A DNA stretch of 64,000 bases from PALSA-505 sp035308365 (GTDB lineage: Bacteria; Actinomycetota; Actinomycetes; Streptosporangiales; Streptosporangiaceae): NCBI GenBank assembly GCA_035308365.1, contig DATGGU010000076.1, positions 1 to 64,000 on the forward strand, in the 5' to 3' direction. Every line of letters begins with the position of its first letter. Position 1 is the stretch's first letter. Positions 16,601 through 24,098 of this stretch are shown piece after piece. Under the pieces are notes generated by a model. The model was not told the DNA's origin, did no database searches, and saw only the letters and a list, made by a program, of their open reading frames with translations. The position numbers and the translations under genes are program-made.

Positions 16601-16803
16601 TTCTGGGTGAGGCTCATCCGGGCAAGCAGTTCGCTGACCCGCTGGCTGATCGGCGCGCTGGAGCCGACCCAGGGGCAGGCGGTGGAGACAGCAGCGGCGC
16701 GGGGAGCGGAGCCGGCGACGGCGGCCAGCGAGGCCGCGGCGAGCACGGCGGCCACTGTGGTGGCGCGCCACCGGGGGGTCGATGGCATGCGGAAGCGGGG
16801 CAT
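13624..16803 (-). CDS. Secreted GH3 beta-glycosidase with Ig-like and two ricin-type domains
   Basis: 1059 residues. Signal peptide about 1-39. GH3 N-terminal domain about 50-330, with the nucleophile Asp277 in GFVTSDWGATHS. The GH3 C-terminal domain runs from about 350 to 570, followed by a fibronectin III-like domain (to about 700), an Ig-like putative domain (about 715-800, GLPAGTSISSSGTISGTPTRAG), and two ricin B beta-trefoils (about 805-930 and 935-1059). The two trefoils share long stretches of nearly identical sequence (PQPDGALVNPQSGSCLDDTG). Start supported by GAGGAGG just upstream. It should hydrolyse beta-glucosides or xylosides released from plant or fungal polymers outside the cell, complementing the GH54 and GH16 enzymes nearby. 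Confidence 0.92.
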   Translation of the reverse strand: MPRFRMPSTPRWRATTVAAVLAAASLAAVAGSAPRAAAVSTACPWVGSSAPISQRVSELLARMSLTQKVGLLTGSGGSSYVGFIPAIGSLCIPAMNLEDGPAGVGDGMNNVTQLPAPVDVASTWDTSAEQLYGQVIGTEQAAKGSTVDLGPTINIVRDPRWGRAFESIGEDPYLAATLGAAEIQGVQSTGTMAQVKHFAVYNQETSRNTPADNAIISTRTEQEIYLPAFAGSVQQGAASSVMCAYSTINGTYACQNPYLLTTVLRQQDGYGGFVTSDWGATHSTAPSANAGLNMDMPGNDGFYGSSLASAVSSGQVSNATLNSLVSSVLTEMFGFGLFDEPPAGSPAQTATSAADQSGALQIAEEGTVLLKNSGSVLPLTSSDSSIAVIGSDASSGALTAGGGSAGVNSSGTVTPLQGITAAAPSGVSVNYNDGSSDSSAAALAASSSVAVVFVSNFESEGSDLSDINLSSADDSLISAVAAANPHTIVVVNSGSAVTMPWLSQVAGVMEAWYPGQEDGTAIASLLFGNTDPSGHLTVTFPVSLSQVPASTPQQWPGQNGTVQYSEGIHVGYRWYDSQGLTPLFPFGYGLSYTSFAFSNLQVGSLVKGGAATVSATVKNTGSRAGADVAQLYVTDPAASGEPPRQLEGFARVNLQPGASKTIQFQLTQRNLQYWNSGSNNWATSTGSYGIEVGDSDANLPLSGTLPVSSGQLGQPVTVTSPGPQEELAGTPVSVPVQASDSTSGQTLSFTATGLPAGTSISSSGTISGTPTRAGTSTVTVTATDGTGAFASTSFTWTVAPAGDGIATTPLVGYQGLCLDVAGDNNTNGTKVQIYTCNGTNGQQWTEEPNGTVHADGKCLDVAGGGTANGTLVDLYQCNGTGAQVWQPQPDGALVNPQSGSCLDDTGFSTTPGTQVQIWSCTGNTNQSWVPPPDATGAVTGYAGLCLDVRGANPANGTPVQVYTCNNTKAQAWTTEPGGTLQALGKCLEVVGGGTANGTLVDLDQCNGSGAQNWQPQPDGALVNPQSGSCLDDTGFSTTPGTQVQIWSCTGNSNQVWNLP
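13651..14150 (-). repeat. Near-identical DNA repeat inside the GH3 gene (ricin domains)
   Basis: A stretch of over 100 bp starting at 13651 recurs at 14035 with only a few differences. The offset is 384 bp, exactly 128 codons, so it corresponds to equivalent parts of the two beta-trefoils. The DNA identity is higher than protein selection requires. Confidence 0.75.
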
Positions 16804-17014
16804 GATGCCTCCTCGGGCCGGGCTTCCCGCACAACATAAGTTCGCGGAAAGTAACGGGCTAGATGCGGAGGCAGAAATAATCTGTTAACAATAACCATTT
16901 CAGAGATCTGGCACCGGGCCTGCCGCACGGCGCGGACGGCCTATCTGGACATGATTTGACCTGCCTGCAATCGTGACTGCCCAGATGGCGAACATCGTTG
17001 TTGAGGGGTTACCC

Positions 17015-17362
17015 GTGGATGAACTGACTCAGCGCCTGGCCAATGGTGACCATCCGGTGAAGGTGGGCGGGACGAACCCTCCCCTGGAAGAGCTGCGGCA
17101 GCGGGTAGAAGAGATGGGATATGTGCTCATCAAGTTCACCGGTACTCGTGGCGGCACGGAGCTGGGCGTTCGCCTGGACCGCGCCGCCACCGATGTCAGT
17201 TCGGCCGACTTCGCCGGCGGCCGCGGCACCGTTCACATCGAAGGCACGCTGAGCCTGAACAACGACCCGGTGCGGTGCGTGGCCGATATTGACCTGGCGA
17301 CCCTGGAAGGGACCGGTCACCTGGTGCCGATCGAGAAGTCCGAGCTCGTCCGCGCCGGCTGA
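17015..17362 (+). CDS. Small hypothetical protein
   Basis: About 115 residues if it starts at the GTG at 17015, which has GAGGGG at 17003-17008; an upstream GTG at 16973 would add 14 residues but has no visible RBS. The sequence (DELTQRLANGDHPVKVGGTNPPLEELRQRVEEMGYVLIKF...) reads as a mixed alpha/beta cytoplasmic protein without Cys clusters, signal peptide or membrane segment. I do not recognise the family. It is convergent with the HpgT-like gene, whose stop is only 36 bases away. Confidence 0.65.
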   Translation: MDELTQRLANGDHPVKVGGTNPPLEELRQRVEEMGYVLIKFTGTRGGTELGVRLDRAATDVSSADFAGGRGTVHIEGTLSLNNDPVRCVADIDLATLEGTGHLVPIEKSELVRAG

Positions 17363-17398
17363 CTCGACCGGCCGGGCTGACCGGGGCTGCCCGGCGGC

Positions 17399-18730
17399 TC
17401 AGCCGCGGCTCGCCTCAGACACGATGAAGGCGGCCAACCGGTCAATCCCGTCCGCGACCTGCTCCGGTGCCAGATAGCTGGATGAGATCCTGAGCTGACG
17501 GCGGCCTCCGCCGTCGAGGTAGAAGGCATCCATCGGGGTCCACAGGACGCCGTGCTCGCGTGCCGACCGTTCGAGGGCGGCCTCGTCGGCGGTGAACGGC
17601 ACGCTGAGCACGGTGAAAAAGCCGCCCTCGGGGGAGTTCCAGCTCAGCCCGAGATCGGCCCGCCGCCGCTCGGGGAAGTGCCGTTCGAGTTCGGCCAGCA
17701 CGGTGAGCAGGCTGGACCGGTAGAAGCTGATCGCCTCGGCGTTGGCTTCGCGGAGCCGGCAACCACAGCTCACCAGGATTCCGCCGATGACCGCCTGGCT
17801 CAGCGAGGGCGTGTTCACCGTGATCATGCTCTTGATCTTCGCCAGCTCGTCGGCGAGCAGGCTGCGCCGGCCGTCCTCGCCGAGCACCTCCTGGTCGGCG
17901 AGGACGTAACCGAGTCGCGCCCCGGGGAAGCAGGTCTTGGCGAACGAGCCGAGGTAGATCACGTCGCCGTCGCGATCCAGCGACTTCAGCGTCGGCCGCT
18001 GCTCGACCTCGCGGGTGAAGAATCCGTACGGGTTGTCCTCGATGACGGGAAACCCGCCGGCCGCGGCCACGTCGATCAGTGCCTGACGGGCCGGGACCGT
18101 CATGCTCGCACCAGAAGGGTTGGCGAAGTCGGGCACGATGTAGAGCGCGCGGGGCCGCTTGCCTTCCGCCACCACCCGGCGGGCGATTTCGGCCACGGTC
18201 CGTGGGTCAGGACCGGCCGGTGTTTCCGGCACCGGGACCACCTCGATGTCGAGCAGCCGGGCGGCACCGGTTATCCCGATGTAGCAGGGTGAACTGGCCA
18301 GCAGGACATCACCCGGGCCGGTGAACAGCGCACGAAGCAGCAGGAACATGCCCTCCTGTGCACCCACGGTGACCACCACCGCGTCGGCCGGGACATCGAT
18401 GCCCTCGTCATTGGCCACGGTCTCGGCGATCAGCGTGTGGATCTGCCCCTTCGTCCGGCCGTACTGGAACAGTGCGGCCCGGACCTCGTGCTCGCTGTAT
18501 CCCTGCCGCCTGAGGTAGCCGGTGTAGGTGTCGAGGTACTCGCCGATCCTGCCCGGGTCGAACAGGCTGTCGTAGGGCCGCCCAGGCGCGAACGACAGCG
18601 CCTGTGGGTAGCGGGTGGTGACCTCGTTGAGGAAGGTCATCGTGTCAAGCAGTGGGTCGGCCAGGCTGCTGTGCAGATCCACCAGCGCGAGCGTGCGCCT
18701 GGTGCCTGTCCCGGTCTGCGGCAACACCAT
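17399..18730 (-). CDS. hpgT: HpgT-like 4-hydroxyphenylglycine aminotransferase
   Basis: 443 residues from ATG 18730, which has AGGAGG 8 bases upstream. A fold-type I PLP aminotransferase: PLP lysine at about 265 in LGSFAKTCFPGARLGY, PDFANPSG for the cofactor Asn/Asp, and C-terminal LRISSSYL with the substrate-carboxylate Arg. Family-specific stretches match HpgT of glycopeptide clusters as I recall them: DTMTFLNEVTTRYPQALSFAPGRPYD, LADELAKIKSMITVNTPSLSQA and WNSPEGGFF. HpgT converts 4-hydroxyphenylglyoxylate to L-4-hydroxyphenylglycine, usually with tyrosine as amino donor. HmaS, the enzyme two steps earlier, is encoded 2.2 kb away, which strongly supports the call. A different aromatic aminotransferase of the same subfamily is the alternative. 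Confidence 0.82.
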   Translation of the reverse strand: MVLPQTGTGTRRTLALVDLHSSLADPLLDTMTFLNEVTTRYPQALSFAPGRPYDSLFDPGRIGEYLDTYTGYLRRQGYSEHEVRAALFQYGRTKGQIHTLIAETVANDEGIDVPADAVVVTVGAQEGMFLLLRALFTGPGDVLLASSPCYIGITGAARLLDIEVVPVPETPAGPDPRTVAEIARRVVAEGKRPRALYIVPDFANPSGASMTVPARQALIDVAAAGGFPVIEDNPYGFFTREVEQRPTLKSLDRDGDVIYLGSFAKTCFPGARLGYVLADQEVLGEDGRRSLLADELAKIKSMITVNTPSLSQAVIGGILVSCGCRLREANAEAISFYRSSLLTVLAELERHFPERRRADLGLSWNSPEGGFFTVLSVPFTADEAALERSAREHGVLWTPMDAFYLDGGGRRQLRISSSYLAPEQVADGIDRLAAFIVSEASRG

Positions 18731-19169
18731 TCTCACCACCTCCTGCGGAGCGGCTCAGCGTGGCCCGTCGTCAGCACGCGGCATCCACGGGTGGCCGGCC
18801 TGGGCCGGCGATGAACCGGGGCCACTCACAGCCGGTCTTTGGGCAGCCCACAATGGCTCCGTTGCGTGAACCAAACCGGAGCCGAGTCAATTATCGGCTG
18901 TTTGCCCCGGATTTGCCATGGCCGGGCGGGGACTATCCTCCTGGAATCTGGACAGCGCGGCGGTCACGCGGCGTACCGCACACCCTGGCCTGGTGTGGTC
19001 AGCGGAACGCTGCGGCCGGGCGCTTGCTGCAGCCTTCCTGGCCGCGGGCTAGCATGAAAATCCGCCGCTAAACTAGCCGGTTCACTGGTAATCGCCCGCT
19101 GTTTCAAGAGTTTAGCGATAGCGTGTAATCTGAGACTTATTCAAATCCCTCTTCCGAAGCGAGTTTGCC
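18731..19169. other. Divergent promoter region between hpgT and the antiporter
   Basis: 439 bases without a supported gene. It contains an inverted repeat GGCTCCG (18855-18861) / CGGAGCC (18877-18883) that could be an operator or hairpin, and a promoter candidate for the antiporter. I found no GTCCAA/TTGGAC pair here. Confidence 0.45.
19103..19131 (+). promoter_or_regulatory. Possible promoter of the antiporter gene
   Basis: TTCAAG (19103-19108) and TAATCT (19126-19131) are spaced by 17 bases in an unusually AT-rich stretch about 40 bases before the GTG start at 19170. Confidence 0.4.
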
Positions 19170-20450
19170 GTGGATGTAATTATTGCGGATGTCATCGGCG
19201 AGGTTGCCCTGATACTGATTGTGTCCACGGTGTTTGGCGTGATAGCCCAGCGCTGCGGGCAGCCACGCGTTATCGGTCAGATATTGGCCGGTATTCTGCT
19301 CGGCCCGACATTGCTCGGGCAGCTGCCCGGGCATCTGACCAGTCATTTGTTCCCGACGGCGGCCATGCTGCCGGTGAACGTTCTCGCTAACGTCGCCATT
19401 GTGATCTTCATGTTCATGGTGGGGTACGAACTCGATTTCCACGCGCTCCGCGGGCACCGCAGGGCCGCGCCTATAGTTGCCGCCGGCGCGCTGCTGGTGC
19501 CCATGGCACTGGGCATCGGAGCGGTCTTCTTGTTCAGACCGGGATTTTCTTCGCTCGGTGGGCCGGGTCACCTCACCCGGTCGTTCGTGCTCTTCATGGC
19601 GGTGGTCGTGTCGATCACCGCACTACCGGTGCTGGCCGCGATCGTCCGGGAGCGCGGCATCGCGGGGACCAGGGCCGGTGTCACGGCCACCAGTGCGGCC
19701 GGGATCATGGACGTGCTCGCGTGGGTTGTGCTCGCCGCGGCGCTGGCCGGCGCCACACCCAAGCAGAGCAGGCCACTGGCCCTCACCGTGGGGCTCCTCG
19801 CCGCCTTTATCGCGGCGATGCTGATGATCGTGCGGCCCGCCCTGCGCTGGTGCATAGCCCGGCGAAGCTCGGTGCTCTCCAGTCAATTGCCCATCGCGCT
19901 CGCGCTTGCCCTCGGCAGCGCATGGGTGACCTCGACGCTGGGATTGCATCCGGTATTCGGTGGTTTCCTGGCCGGCCTGACCATGCCAACGCTGGACGGC
20001 ACACCCGACGCGGAAGTCCTGCGTCCCATGGAAGACGTGGGAAACCTGTTGCTGCCGTTGTTCTTTGTGATTACCGGGCTGTCGCTGAACATTGGTTCGC
20101 TCGGCGGTGAGGCGTTCGCTATGTTGGCACTCGTCTGCGTGATCGCGGCGGCGGGCAAGATGGGTCCTGCATATGCGGGCTCCCGGCTGGCCGGTTTGCC
20201 GCCGCGCGAGTCTGCCGCCATTGCGGTGCTGGTGAACACCAGGGGGCTGACCGAGCTTGTCGCGCTCAACGCCGGCCTGACCGACGGCATCATCGGCAAA
20301 CGTCTGTTCAGCGTGTTTGTCCTCATGGCACTCATCACGACGCTGGCGACCTCTCCCTTGCTTTCACTGATCCGGCTGCCCATGACGGCAGCTCCGCAGC
20401 CGCACCGGCTTCCCGCGGCACAACCGCCGTCCGGTGCCGGTGAGCCGTGA
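19170..20450 (+). CDS. Cation/proton antiporter, CPA2 (KefB/NhaA-like) family
   Basis: 426 residues with about 12-13 transmembrane segments and no soluble TrkA domain at the C-terminus, unlike KefB/KefC. Family signs are RCGQPRVIGQILAGILLGPTLLG near the N-terminus, MFMVGYELDF in the fourth helix and VNTRGLTELVALNAGL late in the protein, where Arg and Glu are conserved in CPA2 exchangers. Antiporters of this type sit in glycopeptide antibiotic clusters beside the hydroxyphenylglycine genes. The location between hpgT and hmaS suggests the same here, perhaps in export or pH balance. The GTG start has a possible promoter 40 bases upstream but only a weak RBS. Confidence 0.88.
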   Translation: MDVIIADVIGEVALILIVSTVFGVIAQRCGQPRVIGQILAGILLGPTLLGQLPGHLTSHLFPTAAMLPVNVLANVAIVIFMFMVGYELDFHALRGHRRAAPIVAAGALLVPMALGIGAVFLFRPGFSSLGGPGHLTRSFVLFMAVVVSITALPVLAAIVRERGIAGTRAGVTATSAAGIMDVLAWVVLAAALAGATPKQSRPLALTVGLLAAFIAAMLMIVRPALRWCIARRSSVLSSQLPIALALALGSAWVTSTLGLHPVFGGFLAGLTMPTLDGTPDAEVLRPMEDVGNLLLPLFFVITGLSLNIGSLGGEAFAMLALVCVIAAAGKMGPAYAGSRLAGLPPRESAAIAVLVNTRGLTELVALNAGLTDGIIGKRLFSVFVLMALITTLATSPLLSLIRLPMTAAPQPHRLPAAQPPSGAGEP

Positions 20451-20576
20451 CAGGAAAGATCCAGGCAGAGGCAAGTGGCGCACCTGGCGAAAGAATGTTC
20501 ACAGCGATGGAATAAGTTCGCCGAACGGCTCGGGCAAAAGGTGACCGAGACCGCACGAAATGAGGTTGCCGTCTGT

Positions 20577-20605
20577 GTCCAAATGAACATTTCCCACAGT
20601 TGGAC
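20577..20605. promoter_or_regulatory. StrR/Bbr-type regulator box (GTCCAA-N17-TTGGAC)
   Basis: GTCCAA (20577-20582) and TTGGAC (20600-20605) are separated by exactly 17 bases. From memory, the published consensus for Bbr, the StrR-like activator of the balhimycin cluster, is GTCCAa-N17-TtGGAC. The site lies about 280 bases upstream of the 4-hydroxymandelate synthase gene, a gene type such regulators control. The regulator gene itself is not in this window. Confidence 0.75.
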
Positions 20606-20696
20606 GCCGGCGAAAGACTCGCTGTGGCCGGCGTGGTTATGCCGGTTGCGTTCACCGGGCAGTACTAAGTCACGCTCTGTTGCTGTAGGCCGGAAC

Positions 20697-20715
20697 AAAC
20701 TACTGAGAGTAGTTT
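20697..20715. promoter_or_regulatory. Perfect palindrome upstream of hmaS
   Basis: AAACTACT-GAG-AGTAGTTT is an inverted repeat with 8-bp arms and a 3-base centre. It may be a second operator or a small hairpin between the Bbr-type box and hmaS. It has no GC-rich stem, so termination is less likely. Confidence 0.4.
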
Positions 20716-20885
20716 TAATGGTTACCGTGGATCACCGGGCGAGTCGCTTGTTACCAATCAGTACGGATGAGCTCACGACCACCGGTACGGCGTAGCAAAG
20801 AGGTGCTTCCATGCCATATTTGTGGCAATAATTGATGTGCCTGAATCGCACCGATGCAGGCCACGTGATAATCGGAGATCACGAC

Positions 20886-21971
20886 ATGAACGCCGGCACG
20901 ATAGATCACCTCGAGTTCTATGTAGAAGACGTTGACGACTGGGCCCGGCAGCTATGTGAGGCCTGGGGATTCCGGATCCATGGATACGGCGGCCCGCAGA
21001 CCGGCCTGACTGGATGCAGATCCGTGCTGCTCCGCCAGCAAGAGATGAGCATCCTGCTCACCTCTGGGCTCGACACTGAGCATCCAGCCACTGAGTATGT
21101 ACACCGCCACGGCGGCGGGGTGGCGGTCATCGCGGTCGCTGTCGATGACGCCGGGCGCGCCTTCGAAGACGCGGTCGGGCGTGGCGCCGTGCCGGTCGCG
21201 CCGCCGTTAACCATGGCAGATGACACCACACGGGTCACATCCGCGTCGGTGACCGGCTTTGGTGACGTGGTGCACAGGTTCGTCTCGCGCGATGTGGCAG
21301 CGGGTGCCTTCGCCGCATTCGCGCCGGGTGCCATCAAGGAGGCCGTACCGGCCCCCGGCGCCGGCGGTCTGCTCAGGACCGTGGACCACCTCGCCGTGTG
21401 CGTGCCGCCCGGCGAACTCGGCCAGATGGTCGAGCGGTATCAGCACGTTTTCGGGTTCACCGAGACATTCGAGGAACGGATCATCGTGGGCGCCCAGGCG
21501 ATGGACTCGAAGGTCGTCCAGAACGCGTCCGGTGCCCTGACCCTGACCATCCTCGAACCGGATACCACGCGCGCACCGGGCCAGATCGACGAGTTCGTGC
21601 GATCGCACGACGGCGCTGGCGTTCAGCACGTCGCCTTCCTGACCGACGGCATCACCACCGCGGTCCGCGAAATCTCGGCTCGGGGGGTGCGCTTCCTCTC
21701 CACACCGGCCGGTTACTATGAGGCGCTGCCGGGCCGGCTGGGGGAAATCGGCGTGCCGGTCGAATCGCTGCGGGAGCTCAGCATCCTCGCCGACCGGGAC
21801 CGGTGGGGGGTGATGATGCAGATTTTCTCCGAGTCCGTACACCTGAGGCGGACGTTCTTCTATGAGCTGATAGACCGCCGCGGTGCCCGCAGCTTCGGCA
21901 GCAACAACATCAAGGCACTGTACGAGGCGATCGAACGTCAGCGAACCGCGGCCGACGTACTGCACTCCTGA
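20886..21971 (+). CDS. hmaS: 4-hydroxymandelate synthase
   Basis: 361 residues from ATG 20886, preceded by CGGAG at 8 bases; the in-frame ATG at 20832 is too far upstream of family N-termini. This is a vicinal-oxygen-chelate enzyme of the HPPD/HmaS pair with iron ligands His168 (TVDHLAV), His248 (GVQHVAF) and Glu327 (FFYELIDR). It reads as HmaS rather than HPPD because of EERIIVGAQAMDSKVVQNAS and the C-terminal RRGARSFGSNNIKALYEAIE (HPPD usually has GFGxGNFxALF). HmaS turns 4-hydroxyphenylpyruvate plus O2 into 4-hydroxymandelate, the first committed step to 4-hydroxyphenylglycine. The Bbr-type box upstream and hpgT nearby fit that pathway. HPPD is the only serious alternative. Confidence 0.88.
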   Translation: MNAGTIDHLEFYVEDVDDWARQLCEAWGFRIHGYGGPQTGLTGCRSVLLRQQEMSILLTSGLDTEHPATEYVHRHGGGVAVIAVAVDDAGRAFEDAVGRGAVPVAPPLTMADDTTRVTSASVTGFGDVVHRFVSRDVAAGAFAAFAPGAIKEAVPAPGAGGLLRTVDHLAVCVPPGELGQMVERYQHVFGFTETFEERIIVGAQAMDSKVVQNASGALTLTILEPDTTRAPGQIDEFVRSHDGAGVQHVAFLTDGITTAVREISARGVRFLSTPAGYYEALPGRLGEIGVPVESLRELSILADRDRWGVMMQIFSESVHLRRTFFYELIDRRGARSFGSNNIKALYEAIERQRTAADVLHS

Positions 21972-22101
21972 GCCTGGCGGTGACCCTGGGACCCGGCGAC
22001 AGGAGCGATGTGACGTGCCTTGTGGATCTGTTTCATAATTCTATGGCGGTTGGTGGCGCGGGCAACGCGCCGTAAGCACGGGAAACGGATGGTGGATGGC
22101 A

Positions 22102-22527
22102 ATGGCTACTGGCCGGGTGCTGCAGTTTGACGCGGATCGCGGTTATGGGTTCATCGCGGCGGATGACGGTGGCGAAGACGTGTTCCTGCACTCGTCGGTG
22201 TTCGATGGGGATCCGCGGGAGCTGGTTCCGGGTGTACGTGTCGAGTTCGAGGTCATGGCGGGGGATCGCGGACGGAAAGCATTCGCCGTTCACACGGCCG
22301 GCGTGTCTGCTCCGGCGGATCAGCAGCGGCGCCCGGCATCGGTGGCGCCAGCACAGCAGCCCGCCGATGACGACGCGATGTGTGAGGTTCTCTCTGAGGC
22401 CGAGTTCGGTCAGGAGGTCACCGAACTGCTGATCGAGGCGGTGCCGACCCTGACCGGAAGCCAGATCCTGCAAACCCGGAAGAGCCTTCTCGAGTTCGCG
22501 AAGAAGCGTGGCTGGGTAGACGTCTGA
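22102..22527 (+). CDS. Cold-shock domain protein with C-terminal extension
   Basis: 141 residues from ATG 22102 (an ATG at 22096 is equally in frame). Residues 1-65 form a cold-shock domain with RNP1-like GYGFIAADD and RNP2-like DVFLHSSVF, so it should bind single-stranded nucleic acid. The C-terminal half (from about residue 80) is a separate helical segment ending LTGSQILQTRKSLLEFAKKRGWVDV, common in larger actinobacterial CspB-like proteins and of unknown function. It lies between hmaS and the DAHP synthase gene, is followed by a strong hairpin, and is not an obvious member of the pathway. Confidence 0.88.
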   Translation: MATGRVLQFDADRGYGFIAADDGGEDVFLHSSVFDGDPRELVPGVRVEFEVMAGDRGRKAFAVHTAGVSAPADQQRRPASVAPAQQPADDDAMCEVLSEAEFGQEVTELLIEAVPTLTGSQILQTRKSLLEFAKKRGWVDV

Positions 22528-22544
22528 CGGCGTGCTCCGCCTGC

Positions 22545-22572
22545 GGGCACTGCGCCCGCGGGCGCAGTGCCC
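22545..22572. terminator. Terminator hairpin after the cold-shock gene
   Basis: GGGCACTGCGCCC (22545-22557) pairs perfectly with GGGCGCAGTGCCC (22560-22572), starting 18 bases after the stop codon. It separates the cold-shock gene from the DAHP synthase gene. Confidence 0.75.
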
Positions 22573-22674
22573 AGCGGGCTGGGTGCGGCGGCAGGCGCTG
22601 CGAGGACCGGCGGGGCTGGACTCGGGCCTGCTCCTGACCGGGTGAGGGTGGACCAGAAGGAAGGAGCCGGTCCG

Positions 22675-23853
22675 GTGGTTCACACCAGCGACACGCGCGT
22701 TGCCCGGTACGAGCCCCTGCTCGCGCCCGCCGCACTGCATGACGAGTTGCCACTTGACGATGGCCCGGCCGCCGTCGTCAGGCAGGCCCGCGCGGCCGTG
22801 CATTCCGTGCTGAATATGACGGACAGCCGGCTGCTCGTGGTGGTCGGGCCGTGCTCGGTCCATGATCCGGTCGCGGCCCTCGAGTACGCGCACCGGCTGG
22901 TGGAAGTGCGCCGGTCACTCGATGATGAACTGCTCATCGTGATGCGGGTCTATTTCGAGAAGCCGCGCACGGTGACCGGCTGGAAAGGCCTCATCAACGA
23001 CCCGAACCTGAACGGCACCTGCGACGTTCACCGCGGGCTGCGCACCGCGCGCAGGCTACTGCTTGACATCCTGGAGCTTGGCCTGCCGGTTGGCTGCGAG
23101 TGGCTCGACCCGATTACGCCGCAGTACATCGCCGATACCGTTGCCTGGGGAGCCATCGGTGCACGGACCACCGAGAGCCAAGTGCACCGCCAGCTCGCGT
23201 CCGGCCTTTCGATGCCCGTGGGGTTCAAGAACGCGACAGACGGTAACGTGCAGATCGCAATCGATGCCTGCCGGGCGGCCGCGACCCCCCACACGTTCTT
23301 CGGGGTAACACCTGTCGGGGCAGCCGCGCTGGTCACAACGACGGGCAACGCGGACAGCCACATCATCCTCCGCGGTGGGCGGGGAGGGCCGAACTACCAC
23401 GCCGAGGATGTGTCCCGCGCCCTGGACGCGGTGACCGCATGTGGTCAGCCCCGGCGGCTCATGGTCGACGCGAGCCACGGCAACAGCAACAAGGATCACC
23501 GAAGGCAGCCTGATGTCGCGGCGGCCATCTCGGAGCAGATCGCGGCCGGGGAGACCGGTCTCATCGGTGTGATGCTCGAAAGTTTCCTGGTCGCTGGGCG
23601 GCAGGAGCTCGGCGACCCGGCCGGTTTGGTCTATGGCCAGAGCATCACCGACGCGTGCATGAACATCGACACGACCAGTGCCGTGCTCCGCGAGCTTGCC
23701 GCCTCCGTACGGCTGCGCCGTCAGGAGAGTCCGGCAAAGCACGAGTTCAGCAGGCAGGCCCACTTATACCCGGCGCCTGCCCACCCGTCCTTCCCCGTGA
23801 TGCGGCTAAGATGTCGTGCTGTGCCAGATATGTCCGAGCTCGCGAGAGGATAG
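22675..23853 (+). CDS. Class I DAHP synthase (AroG/F/H type)
   Basis: 392 residues from GTG 22675, with AAGGAG at 22661-22666. It matches E. coli AroG throughout: VVGPCSVHDPVAALEYAHRL, VMRVYFEKPRTVTGWKGLINDP, ARTTESQVHRQLASGLS, DASHGNSNKDH and GVMLESFLVAGRQ. The catalytic and metal residues (Cys in GPCS, His in SHGN, Glu in MLES) are therefore present. It condenses phosphoenolpyruvate and erythrose 4-phosphate, the entry to the shikimate pathway. Actinomycetes usually use a class II enzyme for growth; an extra class I copy commonly marks aromatic antibiotic clusters. A C-terminal tail of about 36 residues beyond the usual end is odd. The MbtH gene starts two bases after its stop. Confidence 0.92.
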   Translation: MVHTSDTRVARYEPLLAPAALHDELPLDDGPAAVVRQARAAVHSVLNMTDSRLLVVVGPCSVHDPVAALEYAHRLVEVRRSLDDELLIVMRVYFEKPRTVTGWKGLINDPNLNGTCDVHRGLRTARRLLLDILELGLPVGCEWLDPITPQYIADTVAWGAIGARTTESQVHRQLASGLSMPVGFKNATDGNVQIAIDACRAAATPHTFFGVTPVGAAALVTTTGNADSHIILRGGRGGPNYHAEDVSRALDAVTACGQPRRLMVDASHGNSNKDHRRQPDVAAAISEQIAAGETGLIGVMLESFLVAGRQELGDPAGLVYGQSITDACMNIDTTSAVLRELAASVRLRRQESPAKHEFSRQAHLYPAPAHPSFPVMRLRCRAVPDMSELARG

Positions 23854-23855
23854 CT

Positions 23856-24080
23856 GTGAGTAACCCTTTCGAAGATGAAGATGGTACTTATCTCGCACTC
23901 ATCAACGATGAAGGGCAGTACTCGCTTTGGCCTGCCTTCGCCGATGTGCCGGCCGGCTGGAGCGTCGCGCATCCCGAGGACACCAGGAAGGCTTGCCTCG
24001 ATTTCATCGAGGAGAACTGGACCGACATGCGGCCCAAGAGCCTGATCGAAGAAATGAAACAATACGAAAAGCAGGACTGA
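23856..24080 (+). CDS. mbtH: MbtH-like protein
   Basis: 74 residues, GTG start two bases after the DAHP synthase stop, with GAGAGGA just upstream, so the two genes are translationally coupled. The MbtH signature is complete: SNPFEDEDGTYLALINDEGQYSLWP, then the invariant Trp residues in WPAFADVPAGWSV and ENWTDMRPKSL. MbtH proteins bind and activate adenylation domains of nonribosomal peptide synthetases. No adenylation domain gene exists in the window, so the partner NRPS must be elsewhere in the genome or lost. Its presence confirms that the neighbouring aromatic genes belong to peptide biosynthesis. Confidence 0.95.
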   Translation: MSNPFEDEDGTYLALINDEGQYSLWPAFADVPAGWSVAHPEDTRKACLDFIEENWTDMRPKSLIEEMKQYEKQD

Positions 24081-24098
24081 ACTGCTGACGCCTGCCGA

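Larger units (their letters stand above)
20451..20885. other. Regulatory intergenic region upstream of hmaS
   Basis: 435 bases without a convincing gene; an open frame at 20475-20795 has atypical codon usage and is treated as noise. The region is relatively AT-rich and holds the Bbr/StrR-type box at 20577-20605 and a palindrome at 20697-20715, so it probably carries the hmaS promoter and its control sites. Confidence 0.6.

Noticed and set aside
20475..20795. 106-codon open frame between the antiporter and hmaS
   Set aside because: No family resemblance, atypical codon usage for this genome, and the region carries regulatory sites.
20886..21971. HmaS as ordinary HPPD of tyrosine degradation
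   Set aside because: The C-terminal SFGSNNIKALYEA region and the VGAQAMDSKVVQNAS block fit HmaS, and hpgT and mbtH are adjacent; HPPD is kept only as an alternative.
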